Of a stretch of 34,990 bases of DNA, positions 1-10,485 are shown one piece after another; position 1 is the first letter of the stretch; each line of letters starts with the position of its first letter. The stretch spans positions 1 through 34,990 of the forward strand of contig CACLKH010000010.1 in NCBI GenBank assembly GCA_902607475.1, given 5' to 3'. The stretch is from an uncultured Alphaproteobacteria bacterium (GTDB lineage Bacteria > Pseudomonadota > Alphaproteobacteria > GCA-002720895). Made by a program: the position numbers and the translations under genes. Below the pieces are notes generated by a model, which did no database searches, was not told the DNA's origin, and was given only the letters and a program-made list of their open reading frames with translations.

Positions 1-1
1 T

Positions 2-514
2 AAATTTTCTAATGATTTTAACGCATTATCAAATAATTCTTTGAATTTTCCAAAAATACAAATTTTTTTAACAGGAAAGATAGAAAAATTTTTGGTATCA
101 CAAGATATAGATTCGGTTAAGAAAATATATCTTCAAAAATTGTACAAAAGCAGAAAAATTGATTCTATTAAAGGAAGTATATCTTACGGTCCAAATAAAA
201 GTGATTTAAAGGTTATGTTTTTAAAGAAAAAATTATTGGCTGAAAAGTGTTCAACAGGAGAACAGAAAATTATTTTAATATCTTTAATTGTTCAATTTTG
301 TAAATTGATGAATAATAAAAAAAATTTTCCAATTCTTTTACTTGATGAAATTGTAGCACATTTAGATAACAAAATTAGGCTGAGCTTATTTGAAGAATTA
401 AAAACTTTAAAAAATCAGGTATGGATGTCAGGTGCAGATATAAGCCTTTTTTCTTCAATAATAAAAGATAAAGAAGTTGTCAATTTAGAAATTGAAGATT
501 TGTTAAAACAATAA
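2..514 (+). CDS. recF: RecF, DNA repair/replication ATPase (C-terminal part)
   Basis: RecF is an SMC/ABC-like ATPase that loads RecA at single-strand gaps in the RecFOR pathway. The reading frame is open from the left edge of the window, so the N-terminus and Walker A lie outside; an internal TTG at 41 is not the start. The visible part carries the RecF-type ABC signature STGEQK and a Walker B strand PILLLDEIVAHLD followed by a D-loop, then a VWMSGAD segment where RecF proteins have their H-loop region. gyrB follows after 12 bp, the usual recF-gyrB order near bacterial origins, so dnaN and dnaA may lie further left. There is no addAB at its usual place later in the window, which makes RecFOR a likely main route to RecA loading (inference). 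Confidence 0.93.
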   Translation, partial: KFSNDFNALSNNSLNFPKIQIFLTGKIEKFLVSQDIDSVKKIYLQKLYKSRKIDSIKGSISYGPNKSDLKVMFLKKKLLAEKCSTGEQKIILISLIVQFCKLMNNKKNFPILLLDEIVAHLDNKIRLSLFEELKTLKNQVWMSGADISLFSSIIKDKEVVNLEIEDLLKQ

Positions 515-517
515 TAA

Positions 518-3001
<2,484 letters not shown>

Positions 3002-3010
3002 TTTTTGAAA

Positions 3011-3640
3011 ATGATAAAAAAAAAAACTAATTTCCTATTCATTATTTTTTTATTAAGTTGTTTTATACCAACAACCGCACTTTTTTGCGGTAGCCTAGAA
3101 GATACTTCTATGGAACATGGAGCAATACAAAAAAGCCGTGGATATAATGAAAAAGATATAGATTCTACTTCTGTAACTAGGCAAAGATTAATTAGAGATA
3201 TTGAAATGGGTGATATTGAAAAAGTTAAATTATTTATAAAAGACTATGGAGAAGATATAAATTTTATTAAAAATGGGGTAAATCCATTTACTCACACAGC
3301 AAGTATTAATAATCTTGAACTTCTAAAATTTTTTCTAAATGAAACTGAAATTGATATAGATGTTGTTGACGAATTTGGTAATACGGCTTTAATAAACGCA
3401 TCTGATAAAGGAAATTTAGAAATAGTAGATTATTTAATTAAAAATGGAGCAGATGTTAATCATCAAAACAAACAAGGCTTAACTCCTGCAATGAAAGCTG
3501 CGGAAAGAAATAATTTTTATGTAATTAAATTTTTATTAGATAAAAATATAGATATATCTAAATCTGATTATTCTGGAAGGACATTAAGAGAAATAGCAGA
3601 AAATAATAGAGATAAAAGAATATTGAAATTATTAAATTAA
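3011..3640 (+). CDS. Exported ankyrin-repeat protein
   Basis: A 209-residue protein of unknown specific role. A basic N-terminus and hydrophobic stretch (residues 6-24) form a signal peptide. LLSC at 14-17 could be a lipobox, or cleavage may occur near residue 25. The mature part holds about four ankyrin repeats: roughly 58-88, 89-121, 122-154 (with GNTALINASDKGNLEIV, the clearest) and 155-186, plus a partial one at the end. Ankyrin repeats bind other proteins, so a periplasmic or envelope scaffold is likely (inference). I chose the ATG at 3011 over an in-frame TTG at 3005. It starts 9 bp after gyrB and converges on the next gene with an 8-bp gap. Confidence 0.8.
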   Translation: MIKKKTNFLFIIFLLSCFIPTTALFCGSLEDTSMEHGAIQKSRGYNEKDIDSTSVTRQRLIRDIEMGDIEKVKLFIKDYGEDINFIKNGVNPFTHTASINNLELLKFFLNETEIDIDVVDEFGNTALINASDKGNLEIVDYLIKNGADVNHQNKQGLTPAMKAAERNNFYVIKFLLDKNIDISKSDYSGRTLREIAENNRDKRILKLLN

Positions 3641-3648
3641 GAAGCTTT

Positions 3649-4053
3649 TTATAATTCTTTAAATTTTTTGTGACCTAAAACAAAAAGAGCAATAGTTAGT
3701 ACAAAAATTATAGGTCCAGAATTTATTTGATCATTACCAAATTTAATAAAAAAAATCGGGTTATAAATAATTGCTATTACAGCAAAAATTGCTGCATAAA
3801 TATTATCTTTCTCATCCATATAAAATTTGTAAGTTAATACTAAGGCGCTAACAAATAAATAAATTCTAAGTATTGCAAAATAGATGTCTGGCACTGGAAG
3901 GAGACCAACTAAAAGTAAAATTCCTGGTACAATAAAGAAATATGTTTGAGCATCTAATTGTAAAAGTTTCAGACAATATTTTTTTATTATACCAAAATAT
4001 TGTCCCAAATTTTTTATATCAAAATTTTTTGTATTTTCTTTTTTTTCTACCAT
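3649..4053 (-). CDS. Small membrane protein, DUF6804-like
   Basis: A 134-residue protein with a charged N-terminal tail (about 35 residues) followed by four hydrophobic segments: about 38-55, 58-76, 84-103 and 113-128. The pattern LLPVPDIYFAILRIYL, then a short charged loop, then YNPIFFIKF resembles what I recall of the DUF6804 family; a profile search would settle this. No enzymatic motif is visible. The gene is divergent from gmhA across a 75-bp spacer and ends 8 bp from the convergent ankyrin gene, so it is probably a single-gene transcript. Confidence 0.7.
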   Translation of the reverse strand: MVEKKENTKNFDIKNLGQYFGIIKKYCLKLLQLDAQTYFFIVPGILLLVGLLPVPDIYFAILRIYLFVSALVLTYKFYMDEKDNIYAAIFAVIAIIYNPIFFIKFGNDQINSGPIIFVLTIALFVLGHKKFKEL

Positions 4054-4063
4054 AAGAAATATA

Positions 4064-4108
4064 TAGTTTTATTTTTTAAACTACCTAACTAATAATACTA
4101 ATATTATT
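4064..4108. promoter_or_regulatory. Two inverted repeats in a divergent intergenic spacer
   Basis: The spacer between the divergent DUF6804-like gene and gmhA holds two perfect inverted repeats: TAGTTT-N8-AAACTA at 4064-4083 and AATAATA-CTAA-TATTATT at 4091-4108. They could be operator half-sites for a shared promoter region. In DNA this AT-rich such repeats also occur by chance, so the call is weak. Confidence 0.25.
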
Positions 4109-4128
4109 AAATAATTCAAAATTTAGAT

Positions 4129-4716
4129 ATGAAAAAATTGCATATTAAGAAAATATTTGAATCTGAAATAAATAAACATATTTCCAGCACTGACTTTTTC
4201 CTAAAAAATAATTTTGAAGATTTTAAAAAATTTCTAAATTTTGTAATTAAAACACTAAAAAAAGGTAATAAAATAATTTTATTTGGAAATGGCGGTAGTG
4301 CATCGGATGCACAGCATATAGCAGCAGAATTAGTTGTAAAATACAAAAAAAAAAGAAAATCAATTCCTGCGATATCCTTATCAACTGATACTTCAACATT
4401 AACTGCAATTGGAAATGATTTTTCATTTAATGATATTTTTTCAAGGCAATTAGAATCTATTGGAAAACCAGGAGATATTGCTATTGGAATAACTACTTCA
4501 GGAAAAAGTAAAAACGTGATTAATGCATTAAAATTAGCTAAAAAAAAGAAAATAACATCTGTTATTTTAACAAAGAAAAAATACCCAAATAAAAAACAAA
4601 TAGAAAAAATTTCCGATTTAATACTGGGTGTTCCAGCGGATGAAACTGCAAGAATACAAGAACTTCACATTTTAGTAGGACATTTAATGTGTGCTGTTAT
4701 AGATGAAGTATTTTAA
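4129..4716 (+). CDS. gmhA: Sedoheptulose 7-phosphate isomerase
   Basis: GmhA converts D-sedoheptulose 7-phosphate to D-glycero-D-manno-heptose 7-phosphate, the first step towards ADP-heptose for the LPS inner core; it is cytosolic. At 195 aa it has the usual length. The SIS domain shows LFGNGGSASDAQHIAAELV (phosphosugar loop), a second loop TTSGKSKNV, and ETARIQELHILVGHLMC near the C-terminus, which carries the Glu and His expected at the active site. hldE, for the following steps, begins 10 bp downstream, so the two form an operon. Confidence 0.95.
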   Translation: MKKLHIKKIFESEINKHISSTDFFLKNNFEDFKKFLNFVIKTLKKGNKIILFGNGGSASDAQHIAAELVVKYKKKRKSIPAISLSTDTSTLTAIGNDFSFNDIFSRQLESIGKPGDIAIGITTSGKSKNVINALKLAKKKKITSVILTKKKYPNKKQIEKISDLILGVPADETARIQELHILVGHLMCAVIDEVF

Positions 4717-4726
4717 TTAAATAAAT

Positions 4727-6187
4727 ATGTCACAGAATATATCTGAAAAAATTTTGTCATTATTAAATAGAAAAATTTTTTGTTTAGGAGATTTAATGTT
4801 AGATAAGTATATTATTGGTACGACTAACCGCATATCTCCTGAAGGACCTATACCTGTTTTAGATATAAAGAAAGAAGTTAAGATGTTGGGTGGTGTTGGG
4901 AATGTTGTTAGAAACTTATGTACGTTAGCAGTAGAAACTCATTTAGTTAGTTTACTCGGAAATGATACAGTAAGTAAAGAAGTAGAAAAAAAATTAGATA
5001 AAATAAAAGTTAACAAAAATATAGTTAAGGATTCTAATAGACCGACAATTATAAAGTCACGTTTTATAGCAAATAATCAACAAATACTTAGAGTAGATAA
5101 AGAAAAAATAGTTCCTATTAGTAAAAGTACAGAAAAAAAAATATACGAATATTCAAAAAAAGAGATTTTAAAAGCAGATGCGGTTATAATATCAGATTAC
5201 AACAAAGGCCTAATAACAAAAAATATATTAAAAAAAATAATAAGTTTTTCAAAAAATCATAAGAAACCTGTAATACTAGATCCTAAAAGTACCGATTTTG
5301 AGAAATATAAAGGAGTTACAATTATTACTCCAAATATTAAAGAGTTAGAAGAGGTAATGAAAAAAAAATTAATTAATGATAAAGAAATTATTAATGCTTC
5401 CAGAGAACTAATTTCAAAATTTAAATTTAGCCATTTATTAGTAACTATGGGCAAACTTGGAATGATTTTAGTTTCAAAAAAAAAAAAGAATGTAATTAAA
5501 TTAAATGCAGAAGCAAAAGAAGTTTTTGATGTTTCAGGTGCAGGGGATACAGTTGTATCTTTTATAGCTGCAGGGATAGCTTGTTCATTAAAAATTGATG
5601 ATGTTGTTAAAATTGCAAATATTGCCGCTGGTATAGTAGTAAATAAAACAGGTACATCAGTAGCACATTTATCTGAGATGCTTGTTTCTGTTAATAAAAA
5701 TAATTATAGTTTATCAAAAGTTATGGATTTATATGAAGTAGAGAAAGTTTTAAATTTTTGGTTAAAAAAAAAAGAAAAAATTGGCTTTACTAACGGCTGC
5801 TTTGACTATCTTCATCCTGGACATGTTTCTTTGTTTCAGCAAGCAAAACAAAATTGTTCAAAGTTAATCGTTGCAGTAAACTCTGATAATTCTATTAAAA
5901 AAAGTAAAGGTCCTCTTAGACCAAAACAAAAGTTAAATACAAGACTCCAAGTTTTAAATTCAATACCATTTGTTGATTTAATTATTGTTTTTTCTGATAA
6001 AACACCTCTTAGTATTATTAAAAAAATTAGACCAGATTTATTGATTAAAGGAAGTGATTATAAAGAAAATCAGATTGTTGGTGCAAAAGAAGTTAAAAAA
6101 TATGGAGGAAAAATTTTAAGAGCTAAAATATTAAATAATTTTAGCTCATCAATAATTATCGACGAAATTTTGAGTACTTCCTTTTAA
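4727..6187 (+). CDS. hldE: Bifunctional heptose 7-phosphate kinase / heptose 1-phosphate adenylyltransferase
   Basis: HldE phosphorylates heptose 7-phosphate at C1 and, after removal of the C7 phosphate by GmhB, adenylylates heptose 1-phosphate. Both domains are present in the fused form (486 aa). The N-terminal PfkB/ribokinase domain (about 15-320) has DLMLDKYIIGTTNRISPEGP, the GGVGNVVRNL substrate loop, and the catalytic-base motif DVSGAGDT near 267. The C-terminal cytidylyltransferase-like domain begins around 352 with GFTNGCFDYLHPGH, which contains the HxGH nucleotide-binding motif. It follows gmhA in the same operon. gmhB and hldD, needed to finish ADP-L-glycero-heptose, are not in this window. 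Its stop overlaps that of the convergent asparaginase gene by a few bases. Confidence 0.96.
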   Translation: MSQNISEKILSLLNRKIFCLGDLMLDKYIIGTTNRISPEGPIPVLDIKKEVKMLGGVGNVVRNLCTLAVETHLVSLLGNDTVSKEVEKKLDKIKVNKNIVKDSNRPTIIKSRFIANNQQILRVDKEKIVPISKSTEKKIYEYSKKEILKADAVIISDYNKGLITKNILKKIISFSKNHKKPVILDPKSTDFEKYKGVTIITPNIKELEEVMKKKLINDKEIINASRELISKFKFSHLLVTMGKLGMILVSKKKKNVIKLNAEAKEVFDVSGAGDTVVSFIAAGIACSLKIDDVVKIANIAAGIVVNKTGTSVAHLSEMLVSVNKNNYSLSKVMDLYEVEKVLNFWLKKKEKIGFTNGCFDYLHPGHVSLFQQAKQNCSKLIVAVNSDNSIKKSKGPLRPKQKLNTRLQVLNSIPFVDLIIVFSDKTPLSIIKKIRPDLLIKGSDYKENQIVGAKEVKKYGGKILRAKILNNFSSSIIIDEILSTSF

Positions 6188-7197
6188 AATAGAATTTTTT
6201 CGAAAAAATTATTATTACTTAAAAAATTATTTCTATCTTTTTCATTTTTAAAACTTTGAAATGCTAGTGATAATTTTGCAAAAGCAGTTTCAACTGTGAT
6301 TCCTTTAAGACATTTAGCTTTTAATTTCATCAGAATTTTTAAACTAGGGTATGTGTTTTTTTTTTTATTAGAAATTGGAGCTACAAAAAAGGAAATTTTT
6401 TTATTTTTATTTTTTTTTATGAAATCTGTAAATTGAAGACTTGATGTTCCAGAATGGTATAAAGTATGTAAAATTACTTTAGGTTTTATTTTGATTAAGT
6501 TAAAAGAATTATAATTTAATCCAGGATATGAATGGATTAATAATATTTTATTAGAAAACTCAAATCCCATATTTAGACTATTTTTTTTTCCATTTTTTTT
6601 AATTGATGAAATAGAAGGATTATTTTTTTTTATAAAAGAGAATTTTTTATTTTTTAATATACAAAAAGGATCCCCAAAACCCGAGTTTAAATTATTATAA
6701 TAACTATTAATTTGTTTTATTCTGCTACCAATAAAAAAAGATATAAAATTATCTTTTGGATTTTTATATGGAACATAAGTTCCTGGTAATTTTATTTTTT
6801 CTATAAAATCAATTGCAGAAGTAAAATTTAATTTACCATTAGAATTTTTATCTTTTAACGGTTTATCGCTACTTACAAGAATTACTGGTTTATAAAAATT
6901 ATAAAAATATTGTGAAAGGGCAGATGATGTATATGATAATGTATCAGTTCCATGTGTAATAATAATTCCAGAAAATTTATTATTCCAATTTTCTTCTATA
7001 CATTTAATTATTTTATTCCAATTATTTGGAGTAGCATTTTCACTTAGAATATTAATTGGTTGTACAATTTTAAAATTAAAATTTTTTTTTTTTAGCAAAT
7101 ATGATTTTAAATAATTATTTTTTGAAACATTAACTACATTTTTTTTTTTTTCACTTCCTATTGTTCCACCAGTTAATATTAGTAATATTGTATTCAT
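6184..7197 (-). CDS. ansA: L-asparaginase, type I-like (cytoplasmic)
   Basis: Asparaginases hydrolyse L-asparagine to aspartate and ammonia. Both threonine motifs of the family are present: LTGGTIGS at the N-terminus and ITHGTDTLSYT around residue 80. A GSRIKQIN segment follows at the place where the catalytic Lys of type I enzymes is expected. There is no signal peptide, and 337 aa fits the cytoplasmic AnsA type. The sequence is diverged and Asn/Lys-rich, so substrate preference is uncertain. It is convergent with hldE (4-bp overlap) and divergent from the lipoprotein operon (36-bp spacer). A nitrogen-scavenging role is an inference. Confidence 0.85.
   Translation of the reverse strand: MNTILLILTGGTIGSEKKKNVVNVSKNNYLKSYLLKKKNFNFKIVQPINILSENATPNNWNKIIKCIEENWNNKFSGIIITHGTDTLSYTSSALSQYFYNFYKPVILVSSDKPLKDKNSNGKLNFTSAIDFIEKIKLPGTYVPYKNPKDNFISFFIGSRIKQINSYYNNLNSGFGDPFCILKNKKFSFIKKNNPSISSIKKNGKKNSLNMGFEFSNKILLIHSYPGLNYNSFNLIKIKPKVILHTLYHSGTSSLQFTDFIKKNKNKKISFFVAPISNKKKNTYPSLKILMKLKAKCLKGITVETAFAKLSLAFQSFKNEKDRNNFLSNNNFFEKILF
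6193..6210 (+). terminator. Possible AT-only hairpin after hldE
   Basis: A perfect 18-bp palindrome, AATTTTTTCGAAAAAATT, starts 6 bp after the hldE stop codon and lies inside the 3' end of the convergent asparaginase gene. In RNA it could fold on a UUCG or UCGA loop and end hldE transcription. There is no GC-rich stem, so efficiency is doubtful. Confidence 0.3.
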
Positions 7198-7233
7198 AGG
7201 ACTATTATAGAATAATTACATTATTAAGAAAGT

Positions 7234-7917
7234 ATGCCTCGATTATTAGTAATTTTTTTGTTTTTTTTTATATATAGTTGTTCCTCGTTTAATACGGAAC
7301 CTAAATATACAATTAGAATATTTGACAAAGAAAGCCCTCAAATTTTGTTAATGCCTGTAGATATAGAGATTTGTGAACTAACTATTGCTGGTATGTGTGA
7401 ACCTAGTGCATCGTGGACTCAAAGTTCTAAAGAAAATATTATTATAAGTTTTGAAGAAATTTTAAATACAAGAAATGCTATTTTAAAAAGATATAATAAA
7501 AATCAGCAAAATGATGAGATAATTCAATTAATTAAATTACATACCCAAATTGGGCAAGAAATAATTAATAATGAATATGGTTTATACAAACTACCAACAA
7601 AAAAAGAATTTAACTGGAATTTAGGAAAAAAGGTAAAATTATTAAAACAAAAAAATAATAGTGATTACGCAATATTTATTTTTTTTAGAGATCAATACTC
7701 AAGTACTGAAAGAGTTATTTACAATATAGTTACTGCTGTTTTATTTCCTGGCATTATACCTATAGGAGGTTCCCAAATAGCATTTGCTAGTTTAGTTGAT
7801 TTAAATAATGGTGAAATAACTTGGTTTAATGGCTATTACAGATCTTTTGGTGATGTAAGGGATTTAGAAAATGCAAGAAATACTGTTAATAAACTTTTTG
7901 AAGAATTTCCAGGATGA
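7234..7917 (+). CDS. Lipoprotein of unknown function (first gene of lipoprotein/M48 operon)
   Basis: A 227-residue predicted lipoprotein: hydrophobic signal with lipobox IYSC, lipidated Cys16. The mature part starts with a beta strand PQILLMPVDIEICELT and contains a region like SYRSFGDVR-type loops after the segment FASLVDLNNGEITWFNGYY. I recall similar alphaproteobacterial lipoproteins with 'MP-D-EL-AGG' and 'FASLVDL-TGE-WFN' motifs beside M48 proteases, but no function is established to my knowledge. Its ATGA end overlaps the start of the M48 gene by 4 bp, so the two are translationally coupled. Confidence 0.8.
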   Translation: MPRLLVIFLFFFIYSCSSFNTEPKYTIRIFDKESPQILLMPVDIEICELTIAGMCEPSASWTQSSKENIIISFEEILNTRNAILKRYNKNQQNDEIIQLIKLHTQIGQEIINNEYGLYKLPTKKEFNWNLGKKVKLLKQKNNSDYAIFIFFRDQYSSTERVIYNIVTAVLFPGIIPIGGSQIAFASLVDLNNGEITWFNGYYRSFGDVRDLENARNTVNKLFEEFPG

Positions 7918-9083
7918 AAAAAATATTTTTATTTATAATTATTTTTCTTGGAAGTTGTGCAACTCCTATAGGTGGAGCAAAAAAAGTTGAAGATATAAAA
8001 CCTCAAGAAACTCCTTCAATAGAATCAATTGAAGCAGGATTATGGATGCAAATGAATAATTATGAAGAAAAATTAAAAACTTCAGGGTCTAGACTTAAAG
8101 ATAAAGATTTAGAAAAATATTTAAAAGATATTTTATGCAAGTTAACTGCTGAATATTGTAAAGATATTAGAGTTTATGTGCAAAATATCCCTTACTTTAA
8201 TGCATTTATGGCACCTAACGGTATGATGGTTGTCTGGACAGGATTACTTTTACGTGCTCAAAACGAAGCACAACTTGCGACTGTTATAGGTCATGAAGCA
8301 GGCCATTATATTAAAAGGCATTCTCTTAAATCATGGTTAGATGCTAAATCTAGAACAGACTTAATGGCAATTTTATCAATAGGATTAGCAGTTGGTGGAA
8401 TACCAGGCGCTGGAGACATATTTAATGTAACACAATTACTTCAGGCTGGTTTTATGGCAAAACATAGTAGAGATAATGAAAGAGAAGCAGATAAGGTTGG
8501 ACTAGATTTTTTAGTAGATGCAGGATACGATCCTGATGAGGCACCAAAAATATGGGAAAACATAATTAAGGAAATGGAATTAGGAGAAGCAAGTAGACCT
8601 TTAACCTTTTTAGCTTCCCATCCGGCTCCAGAAGAAAGAATAGAAAATTTGAAAGAACAAACAGAAGGATATGAAAATATAAAAAATAAAAAAAACACGA
8701 AAGAATTAAAAGAAAAAATTCAACCTCATTTAAAAAAATGGATAAAAAATGAAATAAGACTTAAGAATAAACCAGAACAAACAGAATTTGTTTTAGAAAA
8801 AACATTTGAAGATAATGAAAATGACTATTTATTAAAATTCTATAAAGGAGAAATTTATCGTTTAATAGGTGTTAAAAAAGAAGAAAATAATTATGATAAA
8901 GCAATTGATTATTATAATGAATCGATAAAAGCAAAAAACGATTTTCCTGATGTATATAAAGAGCTTGGTTTATTACAGATTAAAATAGAGAAAAATGAGG
9001 AAGCAAAAAAAAATTTAAAAAAATATCTTGAGCTTGCAAAAAATCCTCAAGATGCAGCAATTATTGAAAGTTATTTAAATTAA
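7914..9083 (+). CDS. M48-family metalloprotease lipoprotein with C-terminal TPR-like region (BepA-like)
   Basis: A zinc metalloprotease probably acting at the periplasmic side of the envelope. The signal peptide ends in lipobox LGSC (Cys15). The zinc motif GHEAGH gives His127, Glu128 and His131; NEREAD supplies the probable third ligand Glu191. A hydrophobic active-site loop lies between them (about 148-172), and SHPAPEERI follows, as in BepA/LoiP-type proteases. Residues about 290-389 look like two to three TPR units (YDKAIDYYNESIKAKNDFPDVYKELG is the clearest part, quoted here only as a landmark at about 325-350). BepA relatives help assemble or degrade outer-membrane proteins such as LptD. 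The gene sits between two other lipoprotein genes, which suggests a common envelope quality-control task (inference). Confidence 0.93.
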   Translation: MKKIFLFIIIFLGSCATPIGGAKKVEDIKPQETPSIESIEAGLWMQMNNYEEKLKTSGSRLKDKDLEKYLKDILCKLTAEYCKDIRVYVQNIPYFNAFMAPNGMMVVWTGLLLRAQNEAQLATVIGHEAGHYIKRHSLKSWLDAKSRTDLMAILSIGLAVGGIPGAGDIFNVTQLLQAGFMAKHSRDNEREADKVGLDFLVDAGYDPDEAPKIWENIIKEMELGEASRPLTFLASHPAPEERIENLKEQTEGYENIKNKKNTKELKEKIQPHLKKWIKNEIRLKNKPEQTEFVLEKTFEDNENDYLLKFYKGEIYRLIGVKKEENNYDKAIDYYNESIKAKNDFPDVYKELGLLQIKIEKNEEAKKNLKKYLELAKNPQDAAIIESYLN

Positions 9084-9680
9084 ATGTTAGTTATAAAAAA
9101 AATATTTATTATTTCTTTTTTTCTAATTTTAATTTCTTGTCAGTCGGATAAGACATATATTCTAGTTGAGCCTGGAAAAGTTGAAATAAACAAAATTTAT
9201 TCGGTAAATACGAATATGAAATGGAGTCAATTCCAAGAAAGAGAATATAATTTTCTTTTTTGGACAGTAGATGGCTATACTTTGCAAAGAATTATTTTTT
9301 TTAAACCATTAGAAGATGGACAGTCATTATTTGATTATGATAGGTTGTTTACAAAGAAAAATGAAAAAAGACCTACCTTTAATTCAAAAATGAATAAATT
9401 TGAACTTAAGGAATTTTTTGAAAGTTGTATTATTTGGTCACGAGAATTTACAAGTTTTGAAACAAGTGATATAAAAAATTACAAAATTGGAGAAATTGAA
9501 GGTGTATCATTTGATATAAAAGCTCAAAATGAATTGGGTTTAAACTACAAAGGTTTTGCTGTTGCTGGTATAAAAAATAATAAGTTATATTCGATATATT
9601 TTATTGCAACTGAAATGGAATTTTATGATAGATATAAAAAAGAGGCTGAAAAAATAATTTCTTCAGTTAAGATTTTGTAA
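9084..9680 (+). CDS. Lipoprotein of unknown function (third gene of lipoprotein/M48 operon)
   Basis: A 198-residue predicted lipoprotein with lipobox LISC (Cys19). Its ATG directly follows the stop codon of the M48 gene. The mature part alternates strands and helices and ends with a segment YRKEAEKIISSVKI-like in character (about 180-198), reminiscent of DcrB/PsbP-fold proteins that end in a helix plus 'SI' strand. This fold suggestion is a guess. The 3' end overlaps the convergent ABC ATPase gene by 14 bp. No catalytic motif is visible. Confidence 0.78.
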   Translation: MLVIKKIFIISFFLILISCQSDKTYILVEPGKVEINKIYSVNTNMKWSQFQEREYNFLFWTVDGYTLQRIIFFKPLEDGQSLFDYDRLFTKKNEKRPTFNSKMNKFELKEFFESCIIWSREFTSFETSDIKNYKIGEIEGVSFDIKAQNELGLNYKGFAVAGIKNNKLYSIYFIATEMEFYDRYKKEAEKIISSVKIL

Positions 9681-10413
9681 ATTTTATAAAAATGTCTTCT
9701 AATTTTTTTTGCTTAAATTCTTTCATAATTTTTTTTTTAGTTTCAGATAAAACAATTTTTCCCTTAGATACAAAACATACTCTATCGCATAATTTTTCCG
9801 CTTCTTCGATATAATGTGTTGTTAAAAGAATAGTTTTACCTTTAGACTTCAATTTATTTATATATTTCCATAATTGACGTCTAAGATTTACATCGACACC
9901 TGCCGTTGGTTCATCTAAAACAAGAATTAATGGATCATGCACTAAAGCTTTTGCTATCATTAGTCTTCTTTTCATACCTCCTGACAAACTTCTTGTATAG
10001 GAATTAGCTTTACTATATAAATCTAAATCTTGAAGAATTTTCTTTGTTTTTCTATTTTTTTTTTTAATTCCATAAAGTCCTGCTTGAACTTCTAATATCT
10101 CACTTGGAGTAAAAAAAGGATCAAAGTTCAGTTCTTGAGGCACAATACCTATTTGGCAACTTGCTTGTTTTCTATTTGTATCAATATCATAATTATTTAT
10201 TTTTACTGTTCCCGAATTTTTTAAACATAATCCTGCTAATATATTTATTATGGTTGATTTACCAGCACCATTTAAACCTAATAAGCCAAATAAAGATCCT
10301 TTTGGAATTTGTAAATTTACATTAATTAAAGCTAAAACTTTTTCTTTTTTTTTATCAATAAAAGTTTTATTTAATTTTTTTATATCAATTACATATTTAA
10401 TTTTTTTTTCCAT
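9667..10413 (-). CDS. ABC transporter ATP-binding protein, ABC-2 (YadG/DrrA) type
   Basis: A 248-residue nucleotide-binding subunit. Walker A is GLNGAGKST, the Q-loop lies in IGIVPQELNFD, the signature is LSGGMKRRL, Walker B with the catalytic Glu is LILVLDEPTAGVD, and the H-loop His is in LTTHYIEEAE. The order and the DEPTAGVD segment point to the ABC-2 export family (YadG, DrrA, NodI). No permease gene adjoins it, so it must work with a membrane partner encoded elsewhere, or its operon was broken up. Substrate cannot be predicted. It is divergent from polA and overlaps the convergent lipoprotein gene by 14 bp. Confidence 0.93.
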   Translation of the reverse strand: MEKKIKYVIDIKKLNKTFIDKKKEKVLALINVNLQIPKGSLFGLLGLNGAGKSTIINILAGLCLKNSGTVKINNYDIDTNRKQASCQIGIVPQELNFDPFFTPSEILEVQAGLYGIKKKNRKTKKILQDLDLYSKANSYTRSLSGGMKRRLMIAKALVHDPLILVLDEPTAGVDVNLRRQLWKYINKLKSKGKTILLTTHYIEEAEKLCDRVCFVSKGKIVLSETKKKIMKEFKQKKLEDIFIKFTKS

Positions 10414-10470
10414 TAATTCAAAAATAATTTTTTTAATGCTAATATAAATAACCTCTTTTTTTAAAATGTA

Positions 10471-10476
10471 TATAAT
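10471..10476 (+). promoter_or_regulatory. Putative -10 box of polA
   Basis: A perfect TATAAT lies 9 bp before the polA TTG start codon. If used, transcription would begin at or very near the start codon, giving a leaderless or nearly leaderless mRNA. No good -35 hexamer is visible at 16-18 bp spacing. Confidence 0.35.
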
Positions 10477-10485
10477 TAGTTAAAA

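Noticed and set aside
41-43. TTG at 41 as the start of the first gene
   Set aside because: The frame is open to the left edge and RecF is much longer; the gene is cut by the window boundary.
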